NCBI GenBank assembly: GCA_001421095.1
Contig: LIIK01000044.1
Coordinates: 1 to 20,882, forward strand
Origin: Candidatus [Bacteroides] periocalifornicus
GTDB lineage: Bacteria; Bacteroidota; Bacteroidia; Bacteroidales; CAJPTX01
Length of the DNA stretch: 20,882 bases
Direction of reading: 5' to 3'
This document shows positions 6,671 to 14,630 of the stretch, piece by piece. Position 1 is the first letter of the stretch, and the number at the start of each line of letters is the position of its first letter. Under the pieces are notes generated by a model. The model saw only the letters and a program-made list of their open reading frames with translations. It ran no database searches and was not told the origin of the DNA. The position numbers and the translations under genes are program-made.

Positions 6671-8483
6671 AGTCTATAAAGGGCTTCCTGCCCTTGCACG
6701 GATATCTAGCCTACGCACCATAGGGCTGGGTATCCTATTTTTTTTGCTGTGTGCAGCCTCTGGTGGTGCTGCTGTGAGAGCTGTTTCTGGTGGCAAACTG
6801 AATAGCTTTGGAGTCCTTGGCCAGCCCGATAGTCTGCACTGGGAAATCCTCACGAGCTGCTGCCCTTGGCTGAATCGAGATTCTACATGTACCTATTCTC
6901 AGCTCAGCCGTTGTCGAGACAGCCTCCATGCACTCGGTTATCTCGAGGCCTCCTTCGACTCCTTGCAGCCTGATAGTTCCAATCTTTACTACCGACTTTC
7001 TGCCTTTCACTTGGGGAGGCTATATAGAGTAACCACTCTACCAGATAGCCTTTTGCCTTTTGGGCAAGATTCTACACCGTACTACTTTCGGTATCTTACG
7101 CCATCCACACTTCCAAGGCTTGCCCTGCGTTTAGCCCAAGACTCATCGCTAGCCCTGCCTGAAAGCACCATTTTATCAGTAGCTGCAAGGAATAAGGACT
7201 CGTTTATTTACACACTTTGTACCTCAGTCTCCCCCCAGCAATACCTCAAGCTTTACCAGATAGATATCGCGGGCGTATTACCCAAAGAGCGCCGTTGGCT
7301 TACGACCAAATTGGGGCTGCATTTGGGTGATTCGCTCACCGACTCCCAGCTTCAAAGAATCGGAGTGCTTGCTCAGGAGATTCCCTACTTATCGCTAGCC
7401 GCCCCAGTACGCTTTGATTATACCGCCCAGGGTGTTACTTTGCATTTGGCCTTTTCACGACGAAGAGCTTCAAACCTTGACGGGATTATAGGGTTTAGCC
7501 CAGCTTCTACAGGCGATCAGTGGGGCAAGTGGTACGGGAATATACACACAAAACTCCTTAACGTCTGCCGATTTGGTGAATCCCTAGAAGCGACTTGGCG
7601 TTCTGATGCAAAGGGGGGAACCCAGGCTAATCTATCCGTTGACTATCCATTTATCCTAGCTAGCAGCTGGGGGGCGAGCCTTTCGGCAGATTGGATTCGA
7701 TTGGATAGTCTGAACCAACGTGCTGCCCTACACCTTACTGCCAGCTATGCGCTTTCAGCCAGAACCACCCTTTATTGCGGTTACGAGTGGGCTGAAACCC
7801 AAGGTGGAAATCTGGCTGATACCGCTAAAATACACACACTCAGTACCATTATAAATTCATCATCAGCTTACAATCCGTCCATAATTTCCCGTACAGTAGG
7901 TATTCGATTGGGCTATGACTACCGAAGGGTGAATTATTCCACCCCATGGAATGATGGCTATTTCTTTCTGACCATTGCTTCAGTTTCCCGCCGTAGGGTT
8001 GGCGATGGTACGCCGCATTCTACACTACGCCTGGCAGTCGATTGTGGGCAGAGCCAACCCATTGGATTGCACGGCTTGGCCTTCAGGATAGCTGGGAGTG
8101 TACGTAGCTACGCCCTTTTGGCCAAGGGAGTACAACCGCTCTTAGCCGAAATCTACCGCCTTGGAGGAACTCGCAGTCTCCGAGGTTACCCTGAAGCGAG
8201 CCTGATTGCCCAGCACTACGCTACCTTGAGCTTAGAACCAGAGTGGCGTTTGGCAAGTTGGGTTGCTATTGGCCTGTTGGCTGATTACGCCGTGCTACTA
8301 CCAGCGCGCACCTGGGAGCAAAAGCAGCGCAATCCCTCTAATTACCTCGGGGTAGGGGGCGGTATGCGGATCAAGGTGCGTCCTGGGGAATTTCGGTTTT
8401 GGCTCGCAAAGGGGTACAGTCTTCCGCAATTCACCGCTACGAGAGGGGTACTCCTTCACCTACAAGCAGGCTTTAGTTTCTGA
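6660..8483 (+). CDS. Omp85/BamA-TamA-like outer-membrane beta-barrel protein
   Basis: 607 residues from a TTG at 6660 that overlaps the nitroreductase end; there is no ATG near the N-terminus, so the exact start is uncertain. A hydrophobic segment (IGLGILFFLLCAASGGAA) serves as signal peptide. The next 240 residues are periplasmic, and LKLYQIDIAGVLPKERRWLTTKLGLHLGDSLTDSQLQRI has the look of a POTRA domain. From about residue 255 the chain is alternating strands of a barrel. LGGTRSLRGY (501-510) is the Omp85 L6-loop signature (usually V/L-R-G-F/Y), and the protein ends in Phe (LHLQAGFSF), the barrel insertion signal. It is shorter than the housekeeping BamA, so a TamA-like or accessory assembly protein is more likely. 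The client is unknown. Confidence 0.85.
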   Translation: MRFRVYKGLPALARISSLRTIGLGILFFLLCAASGGAAVRAVSGGKLNSFGVLGQPDSLHWEILTSCCPWLNRDSTCTYSQLSRCRDSLHALGYLEASFDSLQPDSSNLYYRLSAFHLGRLYRVTTLPDSLLPFGQDSTPYYFRYLTPSTLPRLALRLAQDSSLALPESTILSVAARNKDSFIYTLCTSVSPQQYLKLYQIDIAGVLPKERRWLTTKLGLHLGDSLTDSQLQRIGVLAQEIPYLSLAAPVRFDYTAQGVTLHLAFSRRRASNLDGIIGFSPASTGDQWGKWYGNIHTKLLNVCRFGESLEATWRSDAKGGTQANLSVDYPFILASSWGASLSADWIRLDSLNQRAALHLTASYALSARTTLYCGYEWAETQGGNLADTAKIHTLSTIINSSSAYNPSIISRTVGIRLGYDYRRVNYSTPWNDGYFFLTIASVSRRRVGDGTPHSTLRLAVDCGQSQPIGLHGLAFRIAGSVRSYALLAKGVQPLLAEIYRLGGTRSLRGYPEASLIAQHYATLSLEPEWRLASWVAIGLLADYAVLLPARTWEQKQRNPSNYLGVGGGMRIKVRPGEFRFWLAKGYSLPQFTATRGVLLHLQAGFSF

Positions 8484-8519
8484 GTTGGAATCAGATCCTA
8501 ATTCTCCCTATCAGGGGGG

Positions 8520-9533
8520 CTAGTCGTTGCCAACATACTCCACTCTCTTGGCCCCCAGAGCCTTTCCTTGCCAGGCGTCTAGCCTTTCCAGCTGTTCCTC
8601 AAAGCGTTTCAGCACAGCGTCATTGCGTATCAGCCCCCAGTGGGGAGCTATGAGGTAGGCTGGCGGTGCTTCAGCTGTAACCCTTTCGAGCGCAATGCCT
8701 GCGGGGATATGCGGTACTAGTCGCCCCAGAAGCTCCATGTAACCCTCAAGCGTGAAGAGCTTCACAGAACTTGGATTCTCTGCCCATTCTTGGGCTAGAG
8801 CCGTCCCCTTAAGCACTTGTAGCTGATGGAGTTTCAGGCTGTTTACAGGGAGTTCACACACCTGGGCTATACTCTCAAGCATCATGGGCACGTCCTCTCC
8901 TGGTAGCCCGAGTATCAGATGGACTCCCACATGCAACCCAGCCTCTGCCAATTGCACTATCGCATGCCTACTCTCTGACCACCCATGACCTCGGTGTACC
9001 CTCTCAAGGGTTTCGCTGTGGATGCTCTCTACACCTAATTCCGTGAATACTAGGGTATTTTTATTTATTTCTTCTAGTAGATCTATAACTTCCTCCGAAA
9101 GGCAATCTGGCCTAGTCCCTACCACCAACCCTACTACGCCTGGGAATGATGCAGCCTCTAAGAACAGGCTACGTAGCTTCTCAATCGGAGCGTATGTATT
9201 CGTATAGGCCTGGAAATAAGCCAAATAACCCTTAGCCCTCCGGTAGCGCACAGCGTGGAACTCCACCCCCTCGCGCAGCTGTTGGGTTACGCTTTTGCTG
9301 GGTTCACAGTAGCTGGGATTGAAGGCCGCGTTATTGCAGTAGGTACAGCCACCAGAGCCAGATCGCCCTTGGCGATGTGGGCAGCTAAAGCCTGCATCTA
9401 TAGTCAGCTTCTGTACCCGCCCCCCAAAGAGCTGGCGGATGTACTGCGTATAGGAGTAGTACCGCTGCTCATTGCCCCAAGGGTAACGGTATCGTATATC
9501 GTTGGTTTCCAAATTGATTCCTTCGTCGGGCAT
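8520..9533 (-). CDS. Radical SAM protein, YhcC/TIGR01212 family
   Basis: 337 residues, soluble. Start MPDEGINLETNDIRYRYPWG, then the family's typical NEQRYYSYTQYIRQLFGGRVQKLTIDAGFSCPHR. The 4Fe-4S cluster is bound by Cys51, Cys63 and Cys66 (C-x11-C-x2-C, wider than the common CxxxCxxC, as expected for this family). The neighbouring GGCTYCNNAAFNPSY is diagnostic. Later motifs VGTRPDCLSEEV, FTELGVESIHSETLERVHRGH and GVHLILGLPGED form the barrel and SAM-binding strands. The reaction catalysed by this family is not established with certainty; relation to the Elp3/coproporphyrinogen branch suggests modification of RNA or cofactor. It is convergent with the Omp85 gene (36 bp gap) and lies downstream of the OmpA gene on the same strand, separated by 159 bp. 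Confidence 0.9.
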   Translation of the reverse strand: MPDEGINLETNDIRYRYPWGNEQRYYSYTQYIRQLFGGRVQKLTIDAGFSCPHRQGRSGSGGCTYCNNAAFNPSYCEPSKSVTQQLREGVEFHAVRYRRAKGYLAYFQAYTNTYAPIEKLRSLFLEAASFPGVVGLVVGTRPDCLSEEVIDLLEEINKNTLVFTELGVESIHSETLERVHRGHGWSESRHAIVQLAEAGLHVGVHLILGLPGEDVPMMLESIAQVCELPVNSLKLHQLQVLKGTALAQEWAENPSSVKLFTLEGYMELLGRLVPHIPAGIALERVTAEAPPAYLIAPHWGLIRNDAVLKRFEEQLERLDAWQGKALGAKRVEYVGND

Positions 9534-9692
9534 GCGCCATCCAGCCGTTCAAAAGTTCGCTAGAGGGCTATTCCTCTATGCCAGTAGAAAAACTGTGAAT
9601 CAGCTTTACTATTGCTGAGCTATTAGTATGGTAATCAGAGTTCTCATATTATTGATATTCTTCCTCTTCTTACCCCGCAAGGTTACGCTATA

Positions 9693-11657
9693 TTAGATCC
9701 CTACGATTTCGCATTCAGTCCGTCGGTTCTTGGCGCGGCCCGAGGGGGTATCGTTGGTGGCAACAGGATGTTCCATTCCATAACCAACGCTTTGGAGGCG
9801 GCTGGAGGCTATACCCTGACTCTGGAGGTAGGCCGTTACGCTATGAGCTCGCCGTTTGGATAGATCCAGATTGTAGGATTTGTCCCCTACGTTGTCAGTA
9901 TGTCCTGCCACACGGACTTTGAGATTGGGGTGCGCCTTGAGCAGAGCCACCCACCTATCGAGCTCGATGTGCGAGGCAGGCTGCAATACGTCAGAATCTG
10001 TATCGAAAAACACGTTGTTCAGCGTTAGTTTGGCCCCTTTACGAATTGGGATGAGGCGTATGTGCTGCTCCTGCGGGGTTTCGGCCTGGTGGACATTTTG
10101 CAGGTCGAAATGCACTGATTGGTCCAGATATCCCTTGAATGTGGCGAATAGGGCATACTGTCGCCCCACAGGGAGGCACACGTCAAAGAGCCCATCATCG
10201 CTAGCTACTGGCTGCATGATCTCTTCACCCGTGAGGAGATCTACCAGCTGGCAGCGTGCCGCAAGCGGAGCACCATTGCTGGCATCCTCTACAATCCCCC
10301 TAAGGTATGACACCGGGGTAGGGCTTAGTGTGTCTGGAAGCGTGAACCGATATATATCGAGCCCATTGCTGGCATTACGGTTAGAGGCGTAGTAGGCCTC
10401 ATGTCCATCGGCACTTACTATTAGCCCCATGTCGGTGCTGGGAGTATTTATCGGGAAGCCTAAATTACGGGGGGAGCCCCATGCAGTATCATTTCGGCTA
10501 CGCCGCGCTACAAAGAGGTCGAGGTCGCCAAGCCCTGGATGCCCGTTGCTTGCGAAGTAGAGCGTGTGATTGTCAAAGTGGATGAAAGGCGACTGTTCGT
10601 CGGCAAAGGTATTGATATTCGGCCCGAGGTTAACGGGAACTGCCCACTTACCAGATTCATCCCGTGTGCTACACCAGATATCGTATCCCCCATACCCTCC
10701 CTTGCGGTTGCTGGCGAAGTAGAGCGTGCGTCTGTCAGGCGATATCGAAGGTTGCTTGCTGCTCACACCCTTCAGGTTGATTGGGCTTGGCAGCACTTGG
10801 GGTTCGCCCCAGTGCCCATTGGGTAGGCGATCTGTGTAGTACAGCCTGCAAGGGCCGCTACACCGGGTAAAGTACATACGTTTCGCATCGCTATCCATGC
10901 TTTGCGCCCCCTCATTCTGGTCGCTGGTTACGGGAGCGCCGAGATCATGGGCCGTTTCCCAAGGGGCTGTAGTGCTGGAGCGTTTCGCCAGGTAGATATC
11001 CTCCTGTAGTGGCGTTAGTTGCCTTTTCCCGCCCCTATCGATAAGCCGAGTGAACGAGAGGCGCAGCCCATCGCCAGATATAGATGGGAAGTATTCATCT
11101 AGCCGGGTATTGACCCCTTCACCCAGGGGTTCGGGGTTGATATCTACTGGATGGCTCAGTGCCCAGCGTGCGTAGCGGCTACTCTCGAGGATAAGTTGTG
11201 CCATTCGTCGCCGATCATCCCGTTCGCCCGGGAGGGCTAGGTAGCGCATTGCATACGTCTCGCATTCGGGGTATTTACCGCTGTAGAATCCTGTGCGAGC
11301 TGCATCGAGGAGGGCTTTGAGGTACACAGTGCTGTCTATTGCTATCGCCCGTGCATTCGCCTCGAAAGCTGCGGGAAAGTCGTGCCGGTTCTCCTGGAGC
11401 TGCGCCAGTAGCAGGTATGATTCCGCAAAGCGATCATCGGCCTGCTGCGCGCGGTAAAGCGCATTTATCGCCTCCCCATTCTGTCCTCTTTGGTAGAATT
11501 CTAGGGCCTGTTCGTACGCACTTATGGCCGCCTTGCTGCGCGTGGAGTACTTGCGTGCCGGCTGAGCGCCCGCCCAGTGCGTAGCCATGAGCAGCACGGT
11601 GAATGCTAATACAATCTGGCAGCGAAGCGTGCCGCCAGCACCATTGAGTAGTACCAT
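9693..11657 (-). CDS. PorE-like OmpA-family protein: TPR, PD40 propeller, CRD and OmpA domains
   Basis: 654 residues from the ATG at 11657; the frame is open to 11750, but this internal start gives the best signal peptide (CQIVLAFTVLLMATHWAGA, cut before Gln). Domains in order: TPR repeats (AISAYEQALEFYQRGQNGEAI and on, about 40-140); PD40/WD40-like blades with repeated SxDGxxLYFxSN motifs (YFPSISGDGLRLSF, SISPDRRTLYFASNRKGGYGGYDIW, LYFASNGHPGLGDLDLF, YYASNRNASNGLDIY); a carboxypeptidase-regulatory-like domain (YLRGIVEDASNGAPL); and an OmpA peptidoglycan-binding domain with GHTDNVGDKSYNLDLSKRRA. This order matches PorE, which links the type IX secretion machinery to the cell wall. Unlike PorE of Porphyromonas gingivalis, no lipobox cysteine is seen. 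Other OmpA proteins of the same build exist, so porE is a candidate name only. Confidence 0.85.
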   Translation of the reverse strand: MVLLNGAGGTLRCQIVLAFTVLLMATHWAGAQPARKYSTRSKAAISAYEQALEFYQRGQNGEAINALYRAQQADDRFAESYLLLAQLQENRHDFPAAFEANARAIAIDSTVYLKALLDAARTGFYSGKYPECETYAMRYLALPGERDDRRRMAQLILESSRYARWALSHPVDINPEPLGEGVNTRLDEYFPSISGDGLRLSFTRLIDRGGKRQLTPLQEDIYLAKRSSTTAPWETAHDLGAPVTSDQNEGAQSMDSDAKRMYFTRCSGPCRLYYTDRLPNGHWGEPQVLPSPINLKGVSSKQPSISPDRRTLYFASNRKGGYGGYDIWCSTRDESGKWAVPVNLGPNINTFADEQSPFIHFDNHTLYFASNGHPGLGDLDLFVARRSRNDTAWGSPRNLGFPINTPSTDMGLIVSADGHEAYYASNRNASNGLDIYRFTLPDTLSPTPVSYLRGIVEDASNGAPLAARCQLVDLLTGEEIMQPVASDDGLFDVCLPVGRQYALFATFKGYLDQSVHFDLQNVHQAETPQEQHIRLIPIRKGAKLTLNNVFFDTDSDVLQPASHIELDRWVALLKAHPNLKVRVAGHTDNVGDKSYNLDLSKRRAHSVTAYLQSQGIASSRLQSVGYGMEHPVATNDTPSGRAKNRRTECEIVGI

Positions 11658-12091
11658 ACGCAAACAGCGAGAAGGAGCGCTACCAAGGCCACTGCCGCCA
11701 TTTTGCGCTCGCAGGTTCATTCGGTGTGCTACATTTTTAGCCCACACCATTCAGCTTACGTTAATGTGAAGGAATGGGCTGTTGAACCGAGCCATATCCG
11801 ATAATCACCAGCACGGAATCCTTCGTGGAAACCACCTGGGCGTAGAAAGAACGCTGTAGGCGGGGGTGTAGGTATATGTAATGGAAAATGTAGAGGGTAG
11901 GGGAGATGCTGAGCAACGCACGTGCTCTCGCTCTTCTCTCCGCCGAAAGTTGCCCTCCTCCCTCTCGCCCTTCGTGCATCCAGCCTGCCAACTTGCGATT
12001 TCCCGCTTTCAGGCAGAGGGTACACCTCCACCGCGGGCATCATCCCGTTCTCCAGCTGAAATTAACCGAATCCTCCATTCTACATGCTCCC
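11658..12091 (-). other. Gap between the OmpA-family gene and the mutase
   Basis: About 430 bases with no convincing gene on either strand. Part may be the leader and promoter of the OmpA gene, but no TTTG/TAnnTTTG pair was found on the minus strand, so the start of that gene remains open. No terminator was recognised after the mutase. Confidence 0.4.
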
Positions 12092-13819
12092 CTATACGCC
12101 CATCACAGCCTCTAGCAGAGCCTGGCATCTTTTGCCCCCGGCAGCCTGGCTAGCCTCCCATCCTTGGTATGCGCACTGCACGCCCACGTAGTACTTGATC
12201 TTGGGTTCTGTGCCCGAGGGACGCGCAGTTATCAGGCTTCCTGCATCCGTGAATATCTGCAGCACATCGGACTGCGGTATTAGCACTCCATCGGCATTCA
12301 CCTCGTTCTCTAGGTAGTCCACCACCCGCACCACCTTTTCACCTGCTAGGGCAGTGGGGCGTTTTTCCCGCAGCCGTTTCATTCTTTGCGCTATCTCCTC
12401 TCTGCCCGCTTCACCCTCAAGCACTAGCGAGCGTTGCTCTTCGCGCCAGTAGCCGTAGGTGCTGTAGAGTTCTTCCAGCAGCCCTACTAGGTCTTGTCCT
12501 CGCTCGCAGCACCATGCCGCCATCTCAGAGAGCAGTCCGCATCCCTGTACAGCATCTTTATCGCGCACAGCAGTGCCAGCTAGGTAGCCGTGGCTTTCCT
12601 CTGCGCCGAATATGAAGCGGTTAGCATTAGGCTCCGCCTGTATCCAGTGGGCTATGTATTTAAACCCTGTGAGTACCTCCACCACGCCCACCCTGTAGGT
12701 AGCGGCCAGCGCATCGAGCATGCGTGTGGTAACCACGGTGCGGACTATCTGCCCCTTTTTGGGCAATTTCCCCTTCTCCTTGAGGCTTTTCAGGGTATAG
12801 TAGGCCAGCAGCACTGCGATCTGGTTACCATTGAGGCGTTCGTACTCGCCATCAGGTCTGCGGACGTAGGCCCCAAGCCGGTCAGCATCGGGATCTGTTC
12901 CCATCACCAGCACCGCCTTGGTCTGGTTGGCAAGCTGTAGCGCAAGGTTCATGGCATCGGGATCCTCTGGATTGGGACTCTGCACCGTGGGGAAGTTCCC
13001 GTCTGGATCGCGCTGCTTGGGTACCACCTGCACATTGGCGAATCCCATACGCTTGAGGAGCTGCGGTACTAGCGCCCCCCCCGTTCCGTGGATTGGCGTG
13101 TACACTATCGGCATCTTGGCCTGCGCCCGTACGCACTCAGGATGGTGGAGCCCCTGGAGTATTGTGTTTAGGTAAGCCTCATCTATGCCTGGGCCTAGGG
13201 TTATCACCTGCCCCTCGGCGGGCACACGCTTACTATTCGCCTCATTTTTAACGGTAGCCACTGCGGCCATAATACCAGCATCGTGCGGGGCTACCACCTG
13301 CCCGCCGTCAGCCCAGTAGACCTTGTAGCCATTATACTCCTTGGGATTATGCGAGGCTGTAATCACCACACCCGCCTGGCAGCGCATCACCCGTACAGTG
13401 AAGCTGAGCTGTGGGGTAGGGCGTTCGCCGCGCATGAGGTAGACCCGCACCCCATTCACTGCGAGCGTATTGGCCACCTCTTGGGCAAACTTCTGGCTAT
13501 TATTACGGCTGTCATACGCTATGGCCACCCGGAGCTCCTGCGCCTCGCCGTAGATGCTGCGGAGGTAGCTCGCCAGCCCGAGCGTTACACGGCGGAGCGT
13601 GTAGATGTTGACCCTATTGCTCCCTGCCCCCATGAGGCCGCGCAGCCCACCCGTCCCGAAGGCCATATCGCATCGGAAAGCCTCCTGCAATCCCTCAAGG
13701 TCGTTGTCTATCAGCCATTGGACCTCCTCGCGCGTTCGGGGATCGTACTCAAAGGCCAGCCATTCCTTCACCCGAGCCCGCACCTCTACGGGTAGTTGAT
13801 TGAACTCCATATACTGCAT
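12092..13819 (-). CDS. Phosphoglucomutase/phosphomannomutase
   Basis: 575 residues from the ATG at 13819 (MQYMEFNQLP; a second ATG at 13810 is equally good). It interconverts hexose 1- and 6-phosphates for glycogen, cell-wall and nucleotide-sugar supply. The active-site phosphoserine is in TASHNPKEYNGYK (Ser153 counted from the second Met), the metal loop is GTDPDADRLGAYV, the sugar-binding loop is GAEESHGYLAG, and the phosphate-binding loop is TARPSGTEPKIKYY near the C-terminus. All four signatures are intact and in order. The frame extends 38 codons upstream, but the predicted promoter lies inside that extension, so the longer start cannot be used. Length fits the large PGM/PMM type common in Bacteroidales. 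It is divergent from rho and transcribed alone. Confidence 0.95.
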   Translation of the reverse strand: MQYMEFNQLPVEVRARVKEWLAFEYDPRTREEVQWLIDNDLEGLQEAFRCDMAFGTGGLRGLMGAGSNRVNIYTLRRVTLGLASYLRSIYGEAQELRVAIAYDSRNNSQKFAQEVANTLAVNGVRVYLMRGERPTPQLSFTVRVMRCQAGVVITASHNPKEYNGYKVYWADGGQVVAPHDAGIMAAVATVKNEANSKRVPAEGQVITLGPGIDEAYLNTILQGLHHPECVRAQAKMPIVYTPIHGTGGALVPQLLKRMGFANVQVVPKQRDPDGNFPTVQSPNPEDPDAMNLALQLANQTKAVLVMGTDPDADRLGAYVRRPDGEYERLNGNQIAVLLAYYTLKSLKEKGKLPKKGQIVRTVVTTRMLDALAATYRVGVVEVLTGFKYIAHWIQAEPNANRFIFGAEESHGYLAGTAVRDKDAVQGCGLLSEMAAWCCERGQDLVGLLEELYSTYGYWREEQRSLVLEGEAGREEIAQRMKRLREKRPTALAGEKVVRVVDYLENEVNADGVLIPQSDVLQIFTDAGSLITARPSGTEPKIKYYVGVQCAYQGWEASQAAGGKRCQALLEAVMGV

Positions 13820-13853
13820 TTTACCCCAGTGGTATACGGGGCGTATTCCGCAG

Positions 13854-13885
13854 CGAAGGTAGCACTTTTTCCTAGCACAGCCAAG
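13854..13885 (-). promoter_or_regulatory. Bacteroidota-type promoter of the mutase gene
   Basis: On the minus strand CTTG (13885-13882) is followed after 20 bp by TACCTTCG (13861-13854), one mismatch in each element. Transcription would begin near 13847, about 28 bases before the ATG at 13819, which decides the start of the gene. Confidence 0.6.
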
Positions 13886-14031
13886 CCGTATTTTGCACTT
13901 TTCTCCTATCATCCTATCCCACAAACACATCATGCGCCGTTTTTTCCAGAGATTACCTCCGCATCCCTACACTTTAAACGCTGAATAGGGGTTTCTGCCC
14001 CAGCCGGGCTGCGGTTGTACCCCTCGCTTTA

Positions 14032-14063
14032 GTAGCGACGTGGTGCGCCGCGTCGCGATTAAG
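14032..14063 (+). repeat. REP-like palindromic repeat copy
   Basis: Copy of the GC-rich palindrome GTAGCGACG-TGGTGCGCCG-CGTCGCGATTAA. The arms GCGACG and CGTCGC can pair. It belongs to the same family as the copies at 14128, 17446-17639, 18296-18515 and 18704-18821. Confidence 0.7.
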
Positions 14064-14127
14064 AATTCCCCGCATCTCGATGAATCAATCCCCCTTCGCG
14101 ATTGAGCGCATGGTCGCCCCCGTTTTT

Positions 14128-14146
14128 GTAGCGACGTGGCGCGCCT
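14128..14146 (+). repeat. Partial REP-like repeat copy
   Basis: GTAGCGACGTGGCGCGCC, the left half of the palindromic unit; the right arm is lost. Confidence 0.55.
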
Positions 14147-14240
14147 CGCCCCTGCATTGGGAGACCGCCGCAAAAAACATTAATTTTGTCCACTACGCCT
14201 AATGCGACAAGCAATAGCATCCCCGCCAACGCCGACTGTA

Positions 14241-14347
14241 GGGGCGGGGTCTTCGCAACGCGAAGATTTCCCCGCCCGTCTGGTTCACCATACACGCATA
14301 CCATCTTCGCAACACGAAGATTCTCCCGCCACCATAAATGTATACCA
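14241..14347 (+). repeat. Two tandem hairpin repeats (second repeat family)
   Basis: Two units beginning TCTTCGCAACRCGAAGATT, at 14250 and 14304, followed in each by a pyrimidine-rich CCCGCC segment and then a CACCATA...CATACCA or CCATAA...TATACCA tail. Each starts with a perfect hairpin (TCTTCG and CGAAGA around a 5-base loop). The first is extended by GGGGCGGGG pairing with CCCCGCCC, so 14241-14277 is a very stable stem-loop. It lies in the gap between the divergent mutase and rho genes. Confidence 0.65.
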
Positions 14348-14446
14348 TCCATATTATCGCATAGTGGCGATGCCGAGCGTAGCGTGTGCCCGCCCTTACT
14401 CGATCTGGCAATCCCCCTCCTGGTTAGAGATCCCAGGCCCCTAACG

Positions 14447-14477
14447 CTTGCAATTTCAAATTTTTCCCCTACCTTTG
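14447..14477 (+). promoter_or_regulatory. Bacteroidota-type promoter of rho
   Basis: CTTG at 14447-14450, a 19-bp spacer, then TACCTTTG at 14470-14477 (full -7 match, one mismatch at -33). The leader before the ATG at 14631 would be close to 150 bases. Confidence 0.68.
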
Positions 14478-14521
14478 CCGTGTGAATCAATCGGATTCTT
14501 GCGATTTGCTCCGCCATTAGC

Positions 14522-14552
14522 TAGCTGCTACACAGCGAAGTAGCTACAGCTA
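14522..14552 (+). promoter_or_regulatory. Possible hairpin in the rho leader
   Basis: TAGCTGCTAC at 14522-14531 can pair with GTAGC (14540-14544) and AGCTA (14548-14552), leaving a three-base bulge and an 8-base loop. It sits in the long leader of rho, a gene known to be autoregulated in other bacteria. No T-run follows, so it is not a simple terminator. Confidence 0.35.
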
Positions 14553-14630
14553 CCGCAACGCACCAATTCCCATTTTCTCCCTAGCAAACCAGCAGTTTTA
14601 TCCACTTTTTTCTTTGTTTTACTTATTTCT

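Larger units (their letters stand above)
13820..14630. other. Divergent gap between the mutase and rho, with repeats and two promoters
   Basis: About 800 bases without a supported gene. It holds the mutase promoter, two REP-like copies, the tandem hairpin repeats, the rho promoter and the rho leader. Open frames here are made of the repeats. Confidence 0.6.

Noticed and set aside
9880..10392. 170-codon plus-strand frame in the OmpA gene
   Set aside because: Opposite to the OmpA and CRD domains; Cys/Ser/Arg-rich shadow.
13283..13795. 170-codon plus-strand frame within the mutase
   Set aside because: Antisense to conserved PGM/PMM motifs; composition is typical of an opposite-strand shadow.
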